Assembly: GCA_963744935.1 (NCBI GenBank)
Contig: CAVUVM010000001.1
Location: forward strand, 186,001 to 250,000
Origin: Bog-473 sp963744935
GTDB taxonomy: Bacteria; Actinomycetota; Acidimicrobiia; Acidimicrobiales; RAAP-2
Direction: 5' to 3'
DNA length: 64,000 nucleotides
Positions within the stretch are counted from its first letter, which is position 1; the number at the start of each line of letters is the position of its first letter. Below the pieces are notes generated by a model, which saw only the letters and a program-made list of their open reading frames with translations, was not told where the DNA came from and ran no database searches. Both the position numbers and the translations under genes were made by a program. Below are positions 52,670 through 61,436 of this stretch, piece by piece.

Positions 52670-53948
52670 CCCTCGCCCTTGGCCTTGCGCTCGGCGACGA
52701 TCTCGTGGTGGCGCTCGAGCATCTGCACGGCCTGGGCCGCCAGGTCGGCCGGCGGCTCGGGCAGCCGGACGGGCCCGTGCTCGCGGCTCGGCAGCGCAAC
52801 CGTGGCCTTGGCCGGGCAGGTCACCACGTCGCGCTGGTTGGTCCCGCGCATCTCGATGTCGACGACGCACCGGCCTTCGTCTTGGCGCTTGTCGACCACC
52901 TCGCCGGTGAGGATGTGCGTGTCGCCGATGTAGTTGAACTTGCGGATTTCCGAGGACTGCGAGACGAGCCAGCCGTCGTCGCCCATGTAGTCGGTCATGT
53001 AGTGGCTCAGCCAGCAGTCGCGCATCACTCCGTAGTCGTAGGCCATCGGGTTGCCGATGGCCTGGGCCCAGGCGGAGTCCCAGTGCACACGCTGGGCCAC
53101 GTCGGGCACCCCGTACTCGTTCTTCACATAGAACGGGGCGATTCGCTGGCGGTTCTTGTAGGCGATGCGGTTGGCGCAGGGCTCGTAGGGCACGAACCCG
53201 TAGCCGCCGGCATGGAACACGATCATGTCGGTGGTGGTGAGTGGTCCTTTGGCCATGGGGTTCAGTACGTCGCCGACGTGCACGTCTTCCCAATAGCGAG
53301 GCTCGGATCCCTGCACCTCTTCGGCGGCGTAGACGGCATCGATCTTCTCGATGTCCCCATCGGTGTAGGTGGCCGGCTCGATGGAGGCGTACTTCCCCTT
53401 CTCGCGTGCGGTCTTGCGCTCCGTGTGGATGGCCAGTGTGCGCGAGATGGCAACGATCTCGGCCCGCTGGTTCATCTTGACGCTGGCATACGTGACGAGG
53501 AGTGAGCGCTCGGCGAACTCGGACTTCTTCTCGACCACCGATTCGGTGCCGCCGAAGCTGTACAGCGAATCGCCCTCGAGCAGCGGGCGGAACCACTGCC
53601 AGGTGGATCCGGAGACGAAGACATGGATGCCCCGGAACGACGGCCGCTTGATGCGCTCCTTGGGCGGGTCGGCGTAGAGCGGCCGGTTCAGCGCGATCGG
53701 GATCATGGGCGCGGCGATCTGGCCGCCCCAGCGCGTGGTCGTGCCGTAGTCCGCGGAAGTGAAAAGCGGGTTGTCGTCGCCGTAGCCACGGGCGAAGTTG
53801 CGCATGGCGTCGGGCGTCGCCGTGGTCAGGAATTCCCGCCCCCCGAAGGCGCCCACCGGCCGACCAGGGACTTGGCCCGCTCGATGTCCTCTTCCTTGAA
53901 CTGATAATCGGTCGCCTTCTCGAACTCTTCGGACGTGGTGGTCGCCAT
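52666..53948 (-). CDS. FAS1-like / MaoC double-hotdog dehydratase, homopolymer frameshift
   Basis: About 427 residues after bridging one missing base in the six-C run at 53839-53844: the N-terminal frame MATTTSEEFEKATDYQFKEE through GRWAPSGG continues as REFLTTATPDAMRNFARGYG. Two hotdog regions: GDDNPLFTSADYGTTTRWGG with an APMIPIAL strand, and WEDVHVGDVLNPMAKGPLTT with FHAGGYGF. Family members hydrate enoyl-CoA in steroid or fatty-acid side-chain degradation. ATG 53948 has AAAGGGG upstream. Followed in the operon by the ACAD. Frameshift is probably a sequencing error. Confidence 0.75.
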
Positions 53949-53992
53949 TGGTTCCCCTTTGGTCGCGGCCAAACCGGGCATCTCGGTCCCAC

Positions 53993-54009
53993 GAAAGAGT
54001 ATCCTAAAA
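53993..54009 (-). promoter_or_regulatory. box A site of the dehydratase operon
   Basis: GAAAGAGTATCCTAAAA, read toward the gene as TTTTAGGATACTCTTTC; identical to the thiolase site over AGGATACTCTTTC. 44 bp upstream of the ATG at 53948. Confidence 0.6.
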
Positions 54010-54044
54010 GGCCACCGCCTCGCCTCCCCCTGCGGCGCGGTCCC

Positions 54045-55208
54045 TCAGTCTTCGGGCGGCGACGGGACGCTCGGGAAGAGCTCTTGGAAGGCGCCGATAC
54101 GGATGCGCCGGCTCACAGTCTCGTCCACCCCGTCGAAGAGTTCGTGCAGCGTCTTCTGCGTGTGGCCGAACGTCCCTTCGAAGTGCGGATAGTCGCTCCC
54201 CCACGTGACGTTCTGCCAGCCCATGGCCCAGTTGGCCGCGACGGCCGAGAGGTCATGTTGGAACGACGCGTATACCTGTTCGTAGAGGTAGCGGCTCGGG
54301 AGCTTCGACAGGGCCGGCCGCACGGCTGCGCCGTGCTGGCGGTAGCCCTCGTCCATGCGGTCGGCGATGAAGGGACCCCACGTGGCGCCGCCCTCCGACA
54401 CCAGCACCTTCAGCTCGGCGTGTCGGTCGAGGGCGCCGCAGGCAATCAGCTGTGTGACCACGCGCTGGCCGCCGTACGTGGTCTCGACGTAGTTGAGCAC
54501 GGCGCCGCCACGGCCGCGGTAGTAGACGCCGGTGCGCTGCGTCGGGTCGTGCGGCTCCGTCCCGATGTGGAACCCGATGACCATGCCGGTCTCGGCGAAC
54601 GCTGCCCAGAGCGGGTCCCACTCCTCGTCGTTCCAGTCGGGTCGCCCGATCGGGGGCTTCGTGGGCAGGAAGCCGCAGAGGAAACCGCCGTCGCTGGCCC
54701 GGTGCACCTCGGTGACGGCATCGTCGATGTCGAGGAGCGGGATGGAGGCCACACAGACGAAGCGCGGGGAGTGGGACTGGAAGTCGATCGCCCAGTCGTT
54801 CATGGCGCGGCAGCCTTCTTTGACGACCTTGGGCGTGCGCACGTTGAAGGTCCAGATGCCGAGCGACGGATACATCACCTCGCCCCAGATTCCTTCGTTG
54901 TCGAGGTCCTTCAGCCGGCCGACCGGGTCGTTGCCCCCGATGGCGCGGCTTATGAATTCCTCCTCGTCCGAGTCGACCGGGTGTGCGTTGATACCCAGCC
55001 CCTTGCGGGGTGGCTTCCCCTTCGGCAGGTCACGACGGAACTCCTGGCCGTCGATATAGATCGTCTCGAAGTCACCGCTCGGATCCTTGACGCTCCGAGG
55101 CAGGCGCTCCTTGACGTCGTCGGGTAGAGACGCGAACAGGTCGGGCGGCTCAACCAGGTGCGAGTCGCCGGAATTGGCCCAGAGCTTCTTCTCTCCCAGG
55201 TCGCTCAC
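54045..55208 (-). CDS. amidohydrolase family (Amidohydro_2) protein
   Basis: 387 residues from GTG 55208 (GGAGG five bases upstream). TIM-barrel metal hydrolase/decarboxylase of the ACMSD-like class: N-terminal NSGDSHLVEPPDLF, GFHIGTEPHDPTQ with a metal-ligand-type His, and C-terminal WGSDYPHFEGTFGHT with the conserved Asp. Such proteins next to CoA catabolism genes often decarboxylate or open rings in the cytoplasm. A GAAAATCATGTTCTC operator lies upstream (55249-55271). Confidence 0.87.
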   Translation of the reverse strand: MSDLGEKKLWANSGDSHLVEPPDLFASLPDDVKERLPRSVKDPSGDFETIYIDGQEFRRDLPKGKPPRKGLGINAHPVDSDEEEFISRAIGGNDPVGRLKDLDNEGIWGEVMYPSLGIWTFNVRTPKVVKEGCRAMNDWAIDFQSHSPRFVCVASIPLLDIDDAVTEVHRASDGGFLCGFLPTKPPIGRPDWNDEEWDPLWAAFAETGMVIGFHIGTEPHDPTQRTGVYYRGRGGAVLNYVETTYGGQRVVTQLIACGALDRHAELKVLVSEGGATWGPFIADRMDEGYRQHGAAVRPALSKLPSRYLYEQVYASFQHDLSAVAANWAMGWQNVTWGSDYPHFEGTFGHTQKTLHELFDGVDETVSRRIRIGAFQELFPSVPSPPED

Positions 55209-55248
55209 TGCGTCCTCCCCGTCCGGCACAGCCCGCGGCACCGGTTCA

Positions 55249-55271
55249 ATATGAAAATCATGTTCTCATAT
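55249..55271. promoter_or_regulatory. box B operator, copy 1
   Basis: ATATGAAAA-TCATG-TTCTCATAT, 9-bp arms with one mismatch; core GAAAATCATGTTCTC at 55253-55267. 41 bp upstream of the amidohydrolase start and just beyond the end of the double GntR gene. Confidence 0.65.
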
Positions 55272-55328
55272 AGGGGCGTCTGTCAAGGCCAGGGGATCGG
55301 CCGAGTCGGGAGGCCCTCAGCGGAGCGG

Positions 55329-56759
55329 TCAGCGCATGAGGGCGCCCAGCGCCTCGAGATGCCGGCGCATCCGGAGTCGGGACAGCTCGTCGTCGCCCGC
55401 CTCGACGGCAGCGGCGATGCCCTTGTGAGTGCGGAGCACCTCGGCCCTGATCTGCTTCTGGGCCTTCGGCGCCAGCCGCTCGATCTGGTGCAGCCGGCTC
55501 AGGCGGATCAACACCAACGCCACGAGTTGCAGTACGCGGTTGCGCGCCGCGGCCGCGACGGCGGCGTGCAGGTCGTGCACCGCCTCGACCCGCTCGGCGT
55601 CGGTCGCGTGCTCCTCGTGCTCGAGGGCCTCGTCCAGGCCGGCCGCCCCCTCCTCGTCGATGCGCTGTGCCGCGAGGCCGGCGATGGCGACCTCGACGCC
55701 TGTGCGCATCTCGGCCAGCTCCGCCAGCTGCATACCTTGACGAGCCAGGTAGATGGCCGCCACCTCGGTGACGGCATTGATCGTCGGCGCCACCACAAAG
55801 AGGCCGCCGCCCGGACCGCGCCGCATGCGAGCGATCTGATGGTGCTCGAGCAGCCGGACCGCCTCACGCAGCAGGGCCCGGCTGACGCCCTCGCGCGCGA
55901 TGAGCTCGGGCTCGGTGCCCACCAGTTCGCCCGGCTGCAGGCCCTCCGTCACGATCGTCTGGGTAATGGCACGCGCGACGGCCTCGGCCCCCTTGCCCTG
56001 GGCCGACTCGGCCAGCACGACCGAGTCCGGAAGCAGCTGGCGCGTCGAGCGGCGGCGGCGGAAGAAGTCAGCCTCGGCCTGCAGATGCTTGCGCATGCGC
56101 TTGCTGGCCAGTGCCCCGTCGCCTGCGAGGATCGCTTCCGCGATCAAGGCGTGGGCGTGCACTGTCTCCTTGCCGATGTCCGTGCCGAGGCGTTGCCAGT
56201 CCGGCGAGTACAGCTGCGCCACGCGGTTGAACACCTCGACGAAGAGCTCGAGGCCTGCATTGCCGCTGACGGCCGCGATGAGTGCGTGCAGCTCGCGCGG
56301 ATCGCTTGCCGGATCGACCGGCGTGCCCTTTGCGAAGGACGCGAGCTCGGCGAGGTTGCGCTCGTCTGCGCGTCGCGCAGCCAGCTGGCAGGCGAGCTCC
56401 TCGAGGACGATACGAGCTTCGAAGATCTCGTCGAGTCGCGCGTCCACCCGGTGCAGGTAGAGGACCACCGCGTCGATCACCGCACCAACCGTCGGTTCGG
56501 TGACGACGAGGCCACCGCCCGGTCCGCGCCGGGTGCGCGCCACCTGCTGGTGCTCGACCAGGCGCACGGCCTCCCGAAAGACGGCTCGGCTCACCTGGTA
56601 CCGCTCCAGCAACTCAGTCTCAGAGCCCAAGACGTCGCCCACCGGCCACCCCAGTGCCATCACGTCCTCGATGATGAGGTCGGCCACCTTCGCCGCCCGC
56701 TTCGCGTTCGAGTCGGCGCCCGGACGCGCCAGGTCACGGGTGGCCGGCGTCGGCGTCAT
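55329..56759 (-). CDS. tandem-duplicated GntR/FadR-family regulator (HTH-FCD-HTH-FCD)
   Basis: 476 residues from ATG 56759. Same duplicated build as 24264: unit 1 GWPVGDVLGSETELLERYQV, SRAVFREAVRLVE, RTRRGPGGGLVVTEPT; unit 2 (from ~245) LQPGELVGTEPELIAREGVS, RALLREAVRLLE, MRRGPGGGLFVVAPT; FCD-like helices follow each. The first units of the two proteins share long runs such as GPGGGLVVTEPTV, so they are true paralogues. Flanked on both sides by box B, which is probably its operator, so it should control itself, the amidohydrolase and the DUF2889 operon. Confidence 0.88.
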   Translation of the reverse strand: MTPTPATRDLARPGADSNAKRAAKVADLIIEDVMALGWPVGDVLGSETELLERYQVSRAVFREAVRLVEHQQVARTRRGPGGGLVVTEPTVGAVIDAVVLYLHRVDARLDEIFEARIVLEELACQLAARRADERNLAELASFAKGTPVDPASDPRELHALIAAVSGNAGLELFVEVFNRVAQLYSPDWQRLGTDIGKETVHAHALIAEAILAGDGALASKRMRKHLQAEADFFRRRRSTRQLLPDSVVLAESAQGKGAEAVARAITQTIVTEGLQPGELVGTEPELIAREGVSRALLREAVRLLEHHQIARMRRGPGGGLFVVAPTINAVTEVAAIYLARQGMQLAELAEMRTGVEVAIAGLAAQRIDEEGAAGLDEALEHEEHATDAERVEAVHDLHAAVAAAARNRVLQLVALVLIRLSRLHQIERLAPKAQKQIRAEVLRTHKGIAAAVEAGDDELSRLRMRRHLEALGALMR

Positions 56760-56812
56760 CAGCGAGAGGTTACCCCGTACCGGTCGCCGTTCATACCTTT
56801 TGACCAGGGTAT

Positions 56813-56829
56813 TCGGTAAAAGAGTGGGC
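56813..56829 (-). promoter_or_regulatory. box A-like site upstream of double GntR 2
   Basis: TCGGTAAAAGAGTGGGC, read toward the gene as GCCCACTCTTTTACCGA; keeps ACTCTTTT. 54 bp upstream of 56759. Weaker than the other copies. Confidence 0.4.
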
Positions 56830-56864
56830 GAAAAGAAGACCCGCGTGAACTCCGGAACTACCAT

Positions 56865-56879
56865 GAAAACATGATTTTC
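56865..56879. promoter_or_regulatory. box B operator, copy 2
   Basis: GAAAA-CATGA-TTTTC, perfect 5-bp arms; its reverse complement GAAAATCATGTTTTC differs by one base from copy 1 at 55253. Lies 11 bp before the DUF2889 start and 106 bp from the GntR start. Confidence 0.65.
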
Positions 56880-56890
56880 GAAATGGCGGT

Positions 56891-57889
56891 GTGGTGACGA
56901 CGGTCGCCCCGGCGCCCTCCGATCCCGTACCCGCACCACCGGCGCGGCGACCGGGGTCGGTGCGCAGGACCTCGACGATGCTGATGTCCTGGCCGGGCGG
57001 CCTCGGCACCGAGCTCTACCTGCAGGGCCGGGCCCGCGATCTGCACACACCGACGGAGGGCGCCCCGACGGTCGTGGCCGAGGCCGACCTCAACGTCCTC
57101 ACCGGACGCGAGCGCGACATCCAAAGCATCGAAGCCGATCCCGACGTGGCCCGGTTGGACCGTCTGCTCGGGGTCCGCGCCGGCTCGGGCCTGCGCGCCG
57201 CCATCGCAGCAGAGCTCCCCGGCGAGGTCGAGGGTGGGACTCCCCTCTACCTCCTGCTCGACGACCTGGGTGGAGCGACCCTGATCGCCGGGTACACCTA
57301 CTTCCGGTGGGCTGACGTCTACCCCGAGATGCGGAGCCGGATTGAGAACGGTCCGCAGCGCGTCATGCAGGGCACCTGCTCGGGGTTCCGCGAGGGGTCG
57401 ATCGCGCTCAAGTCCGATGGGACTCTGTCGCACGTGCGCCAGAACACGGCCCGCACCGCATCGCTGGTGGATCCGGGCGACCCACTCGGCTGGCACGAGC
57501 TGCAGGAGCACCCAGTGATGGGCATGCGCCGCGCCCGGCGGATCGACGTCTGGGCCAACGAGGGGGTCCTCGAGATCGACGCCTGGTTCCGCGACAGCGT
57601 GTGGGTGCCCGAGGGGCACGAAGAGGCCATCCACGAGTACCAGATCCTGGGCACGGCCGACCGCTCGACGGGGACGCTGCTGTCGGTGCGCGCGGTGCCC
57701 CGCGTGCTGCCCTACGGCGAATGCCCCGGGGCGGCACCGAACGCCGAGCGCATGGCGGGAACGGACTTGCGCTCCATGCGTGCGCAGGTGCTCCAACAGA
57801 TCCGCGCCACCGACTGCTGCACACACCTGAACGACGGGCTGCGCTCGCTGGCCGAGGTCCCGATCCTCGCGGCCGCGTTGCCCGACTGA
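56891..57889 (+). CDS. DUF2889 domain-containing protein
   Basis: 332 residues. RTSTMLMSWPGGLGTELYLQ, GRARDLHTP and ELPGEVEGGTPLYLLLDDLG match DUF2889, and a C-terminal LRSMRAQVLQQIRATDCCTHLNDGLRSLA segment with the conserved Cys-Cys-x-His completes it. DUF2889 proteins sit in aromatic and sterol degradation clusters but no reaction is known. Start GTG 56891 without a good ribosome site and 11 bp from box B. Confidence 0.82.
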   Translation: MVTTVAPAPSDPVPAPPARRPGSVRRTSTMLMSWPGGLGTELYLQGRARDLHTPTEGAPTVVAEADLNVLTGRERDIQSIEADPDVARLDRLLGVRAGSGLRAAIAAELPGEVEGGTPLYLLLDDLGGATLIAGYTYFRWADVYPEMRSRIENGPQRVMQGTCSGFREGSIALKSDGTLSHVRQNTARTASLVDPGDPLGWHELQEHPVMGMRRARRIDVWANEGVLEIDAWFRDSVWVPEGHEEAIHEYQILGTADRSTGTLLSVRAVPRVLPYGECPGAAPNAERMAGTDLRSMRAQVLQQIRATDCCTHLNDGLRSLAEVPILAAALPD

Positions 57890-57943
57890 GTCGGGCCTGA
57901 CGAAACCACCTCAGAACTAAGGGAAGGAAGGCACGCGAAGGCA

Positions 57944-59161
57944 ATGCCTGAGACGCTGAAGGACAAGACGGCGATCGTCGGCATCGGCGCGACGGAGTAC
58001 TACAGGCGGGGCGAGTCCCTCCCACAAACCGAGCTCGAACTGGCCTGCAAGGCGATCCTCGCTGCGCTCGCCGACGCTGGCTTGACCGTCGACGACCTCG
58101 ACGGCTTCACCATCTACTCGAGCTCGTGCGACCCGGCGCAGGTGGCCTCGGTTCTCGGTGTGCCCGAAGTGCGCTTCGCCGCCTCGCTGACGTCCGGCGG
58201 CGGCGGCTCGGCCGGCTCCCTGGGACTGGCGGCCTCGGCCATCGTGTCGGGACAGGCGGAGGTGTGCGTCACCCTCATGACCCTGCAGCAGGCCAAGCGG
58301 CGTCTTGGTGGTTCCGCGGTCGGGGACGGCGGCCCGGGGCTCGGCGGTGGCGGCAGCCCGTACGGCGGCGGCGGCGTGCCCAGCTGGGCCGCCTTCATCA
58401 GCGGAGCCGGCCTGATGGCGCCCGGGCACAGTTTCTCGCTGCTGACGCGGCGACACATGGAGCTCTACGGCACCAAACGGGAGCACCTGGCCGAGGTGTG
58501 TATCTCGCAGCGGGAGAACGCGATCAAGCGTCCGACTGCGCTTCGCCGAGATCCTTTGACGCTCGACGAGTATTTCGCGGCGCGCATGATCAGCGACCCG
58601 CTGTGTCTCTTCGACTACACGATGGAGACCGACGGTGCGGTGGCCGCAATCGTCACCTCGGCCGAGCGGGCGAAGGACCTTCGTCAGAAGCCGGTCTACA
58701 TCGGTGGCGCCGCGCACGGCGGTGCGGGACGCTGGGGTTCGGCGATCTTCACCTACTTCCAGATGCCCGACGAGTACTTCGCCTCCTCGGGCAATCGCCC
58801 GGTGGCCCGGCGTATGTACGACATGGCCGGCCTCGGCCCCGAGGACGTGGACGTGGCTCTCTTCTATGACCATTTCTCACCCATGGTGATCATGCAGCTC
58901 GAGGACTACGGGTTCTGCCCCATCGGAGAAGGCGGGCCGTTCGTCGCCGACGGGCACATTCGCTTCGACGGCGGGTCCATTCCGGTGAACACGCACGGTG
59001 GTCACCTCTCCGAGGCGTACATCATCGGCATGACGCACATCCGCGAGGCGGTGGAGCAGCTGCGCGGCGTGGCCGTCAACCAGGTTCGCGATGCCGAAGT
59101 CGCCGTGGTGACGGGCGGCCCGTCCGGACTGCCCATCAGCGGCACGCTGCTCCACAACTAG
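57944..59161 (+). CDS. thiolase-like lipid-transfer protein (Ltp2/SCP2-type aldolase)
   Basis: 405 residues of thiolase fold: TAIVGIGATEYYRRGESLPQ, LADAGLTVDDLDGF, ... FYDHFSPMVIMQLEDYGFCP and NTHGGHLSEAYIIGMTHIRE. The stretch where thiolases have the nucleophilic Cys reads SLTSGGGGSAGSLG, so it cannot be a normal thiolase. Together with the DUF35 gene next door the arrangement is that of Ltp2-ChsH2-type retro-aldolases, which release a short acyl-CoA from a branched hydroxyacyl-CoA side chain. A Gly-rich loop at about 127-150 is unusual. GGAAGG lies before the ATG. Confidence 0.85.
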   Translation: MPETLKDKTAIVGIGATEYYRRGESLPQTELELACKAILAALADAGLTVDDLDGFTIYSSSCDPAQVASVLGVPEVRFAASLTSGGGGSAGSLGLAASAIVSGQAEVCVTLMTLQQAKRRLGGSAVGDGGPGLGGGGSPYGGGGVPSWAAFISGAGLMAPGHSFSLLTRRHMELYGTKREHLAEVCISQRENAIKRPTALRRDPLTLDEYFAARMISDPLCLFDYTMETDGAVAAIVTSAERAKDLRQKPVYIGGAAHGGAGRWGSAIFTYFQMPDEYFASSGNRPVARRMYDMAGLGPEDVDVALFYDHFSPMVIMQLEDYGFCPIGEGGPFVADGHIRFDGGSIPVNTHGGHLSEAYIIGMTHIREAVEQLRGVAVNQVRDAEVAVVTGGPSGLPISGTLLHN

Positions 59162-59194
59162 CCCCGGCGCGACGAGCAGAGAGGATCCGAGAAC

Positions 59195-59635
59195 ATGCCA
59201 GAGCTCACCCAGGGCACCTTCCCCTCCATGATGAAGGATCCCTTCGCCGACGAGCTGACCCAACCGTTCTGGGACGGCACGGCCGAGGGCCGGCTCCTCG
59301 CGCCCCGCTGCACGACCTGCGGCACGGTGGTCCTCCCCCCGCAGCCGTTCTGCTTCACCTGCCGAGACCAGGCGTTCGAGTGGATCGAGCTGCCGGGCAC
59401 CGGGACGATTTACACCTTCACCGTCGTGCGCCATCCCCTGTCACCCCAGCTGGCCGGCGTGGTGCCGTACGTGTCGGGGGTGATCGAACTCGACGGGACG
59501 CAGGGGGCGGGGGCGCGGCTGCTCCTCAACATCACCGATGCCGATCCCGAGACCGTGGCCATCGGGGACAAGGTGGTGATCTGGTTCGACCAGGTGTCCG
59601 AGACCTTCCATCTCCCCCGGGCCCGGATGGCCTGA
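59195..59635 (+). CDS. Zn-ribbon OB-fold protein (DUF35/ChsH2-like)
   Basis: 146 residues. Four Cys in CTTCGTV and CFTCRD (about residues 39-56) form the zinc ribbon, followed by an OB-fold barrel (GTGTIYTFTVV, VPYVSGVIELDG, GDKVVIWFDQV). In characterised pairs this small protein is the obligate partner of the Ltp2-like aldolase encoded directly upstream. Spacing of 33 bp supports co-transcription. Confidence 0.88.
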   Translation: MPELTQGTFPSMMKDPFADELTQPFWDGTAEGRLLAPRCTTCGTVVLPPQPFCFTCRDQAFEWIELPGTGTIYTFTVVRHPLSPQLAGVVPYVSGVIELDGTQGAGARLLLNITDADPETVAIGDKVVIWFDQVSETFHLPRARMA

Positions 59636-59642
59636 GAGGCCG

Positions 59643-60291
59643 ATGGGCACCATGCCAGGACCCAAGGTGGCACCAGCGCGCGGGACGACCCCGGCGTTTC
59701 GAGGCAGAGGAGGAGTTGCGCATCCTCTTGGACGCCGCGCTCGTCGTCATGGAGCGCAATGGCTACCAAGAGGCGGCGGTGGCGGACGTCCTCGCCGAAG
59801 CCAACCTGTCGACGCGGTCGTTCTACCGGCACTTCGAGTCCAAAGACCAGCTGCTGTGCGCGCTCTTCCGCCGCGAGACGGAGGGTGCCGCAGCCCGGCT
59901 CAACGCGAAGGTGGACGCGGCGGGCGACCCGCGCGCCGCACTCGACGCGTGGATCGACGAGATTCTCAGCTTCGGGCACCACCGCGTGAAGGCATCACGG
60001 GTCAGCGTCCTCGGCTCGCCCGCCGCGATGAAGGCCGAAGGCTATGCGGAGGAGATGCGTCACGCTTCGACGCTGTTGCTCGCGCCGCTCGAGGCCGTGC
60101 TGGCCGAGGGAGTGGCAGACGGCTCGTTCCCGCTGGCTGACCCAGCAGCTGATGCGCCGCTGATCCAATCCGTGGTGTGGGCCGCGGCGGGGCTCAACCC
60201 GAGCCGCGACGCACCGATGTCGCGAGGGAATGCGACGCGGCACGTGCGCTCGTTTTGCGAGCGCGCACTGGGAGCCGGCCCGGCCGTCTGA
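59643..60291 (+). CDS. TetR family regulator, homopolymer frameshift
   Basis: About 215 residues if one extra C in the CCCC run at 59689-59692 is ignored: MGTMPGPKVAPARGTT continues as RRFEAEEELRILLDAALVVM. HTH follows: ERNGYQEAAVADVLAEANLS, TRSFYRHFESKDQLLCALFR. C-terminal domain with FGHHRVKASRVSVLGSPA. Located at the end of the DUF2889 operon, 7 bp after the DUF35 gene; convergent with the MBL gene. Frame break probably a sequencing error. Confidence 0.72.
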
Positions 60292-60320
60292 TATCGCCTA
60301 GGACGCAGGAAGTCGCGCGC

Positions 60321-60332
60321 GTCCCCGGGGAC
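60321..60332. terminator. GTCCCCGGGGAC palindrome between convergent genes
   Basis: A 12-bp perfect palindrome in the 59-bp gap between the convergent TetR (ends 60291) and MBL (ends 60351) genes. With no loop it is a weak terminator candidate at best. Confidence 0.25.
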
Positions 60333-60350
60333 GGCGTTCGTAGAGGTCGC

Positions 60351-61436
60351 TCAGCCGGCGCCGGGTTCCCGGAGCGACCAGAGTGCCGGCTCGCCGTCGT
60401 CCACCTGTACGACGCCGTCGATCTCGAGCGCGCGCAGGTGCGAGGCCGCTTCGCCCACGGCGGCGCGGCGCATGAAGCCGGCGATGTCGTCCCAGGGCCG
60501 TGACCACCTCATGTGTGCCGCGATGTCCCACGCGTCGTGTGGACCCTCCTTGAGGATGGCGATCACCTCGGCAAAGCGGTCCCGGTGGTGCTGGCGCAGC
60601 TCCTCGAGCCTCGTGTGCAGGTCCTCGAAGCGGTACTCGTGGGCCGGCAGGACCTCGTCGACGTCGTAGGGCTCGAGCTTGTCGAGGGAAGCGAGGTAGT
60701 CGCCGAGCGGGTTCGCACCGGCCTGCGGGTGGAAGGGGATGTTGGGCGTGATGCGCGGCAACACATGGTCACCCGAGAGCATCAGGTCGTTGGTCGACTC
60801 GTAGAAGCACAGGTGGCCCGGCGAGTGACCCGGAGTCCAGATGGCCGTGAGGTCCCAGCCCGGCACCTCGGGCTTTTCCCCGTCCTCGAGCAGCAGGTCG
60901 GGGACGACGGGGTCGACCAGCGGGAGGATCGGCATGGCGGCGTTTTGCAGCGTCGCCAGCTCGTCGTCCGGCGCGCCCATCTTTCGCAGCGCGGCGGCCA
61001 CCCGTTCCAAGAGGTCGCCAGGCTCGTCGTAGCGGTCATGGATGAGCGCGGCGTCCGCGGGATGGAGGGAGATCCACGCACCGGACGCCTCGCGGATTCG
61101 GCCGGCGAGCCCGTAGTGGTCGGGGTGGATGTGGGTGACCATGACGCCCTGGACGTCGGCGACCTTCACACCGATCTCGTCCAGGCCCGAGGAGAGCGCG
61201 CCGAACGCGTCGTCGGTGTTCCAGCCCGCGTCGATCAGATAGGGGCCGCGGTCCGTCTCGAAGACGTAGACGAGCACGTACCGCAGTGAGTTGTTGGGCA
61301 AGGGGACGGGGATGCTCCACAGGCCGTCCCGCACCTTCTCGACCCCCGGGAAGGGATCGTTGGCCGCGGCAGCGCCTCGCGCCCGCTCGGCGTGGGCCGG
61401 CTGGACGGGATGGGGGTGGCGTGAAGTTGACGTCAC
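60351..61436 (-). CDS. MBL-fold metallo-hydrolase
   Basis: 361 residues from GTG 61436, overlapping the ACAD stop (GTGA). Metal motif THIHPDHYGLAGR (HxHxDH), further ligands in WTPGHSPGHLCFYE, SGDHVLPRI and PAHEYRF. A ~70-residue C-terminal winged-helix-like region (IAGFMRRAAVGEAASHLRAL) is typical of the LACTB2/BlmB group. Likely hydrolyses a thioester or lactone in the cytoplasm; co-operonic with two ACADs. Confidence 0.9.
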   Translation of the reverse strand: MTSTSRHPHPVQPAHAERARGAAAANDPFPGVEKVRDGLWSIPVPLPNNSLRYVLVYVFETDRGPYLIDAGWNTDDAFGALSSGLDEIGVKVADVQGVMVTHIHPDHYGLAGRIREASGAWISLHPADAALIHDRYDEPGDLLERVAAALRKMGAPDDELATLQNAAMPILPLVDPVVPDLLLEDGEKPEVPGWDLTAIWTPGHSPGHLCFYESTNDLMLSGDHVLPRITPNIPFHPQAGANPLGDYLASLDKLEPYDVDEVLPAHEYRFEDLHTRLEELRQHHRDRFAEVIAILKEGPHDAWDIAAHMRWSRPWDDIAGFMRRAAVGEAASHLRALEIDGVVQVDDGEPALWSLREPGAG

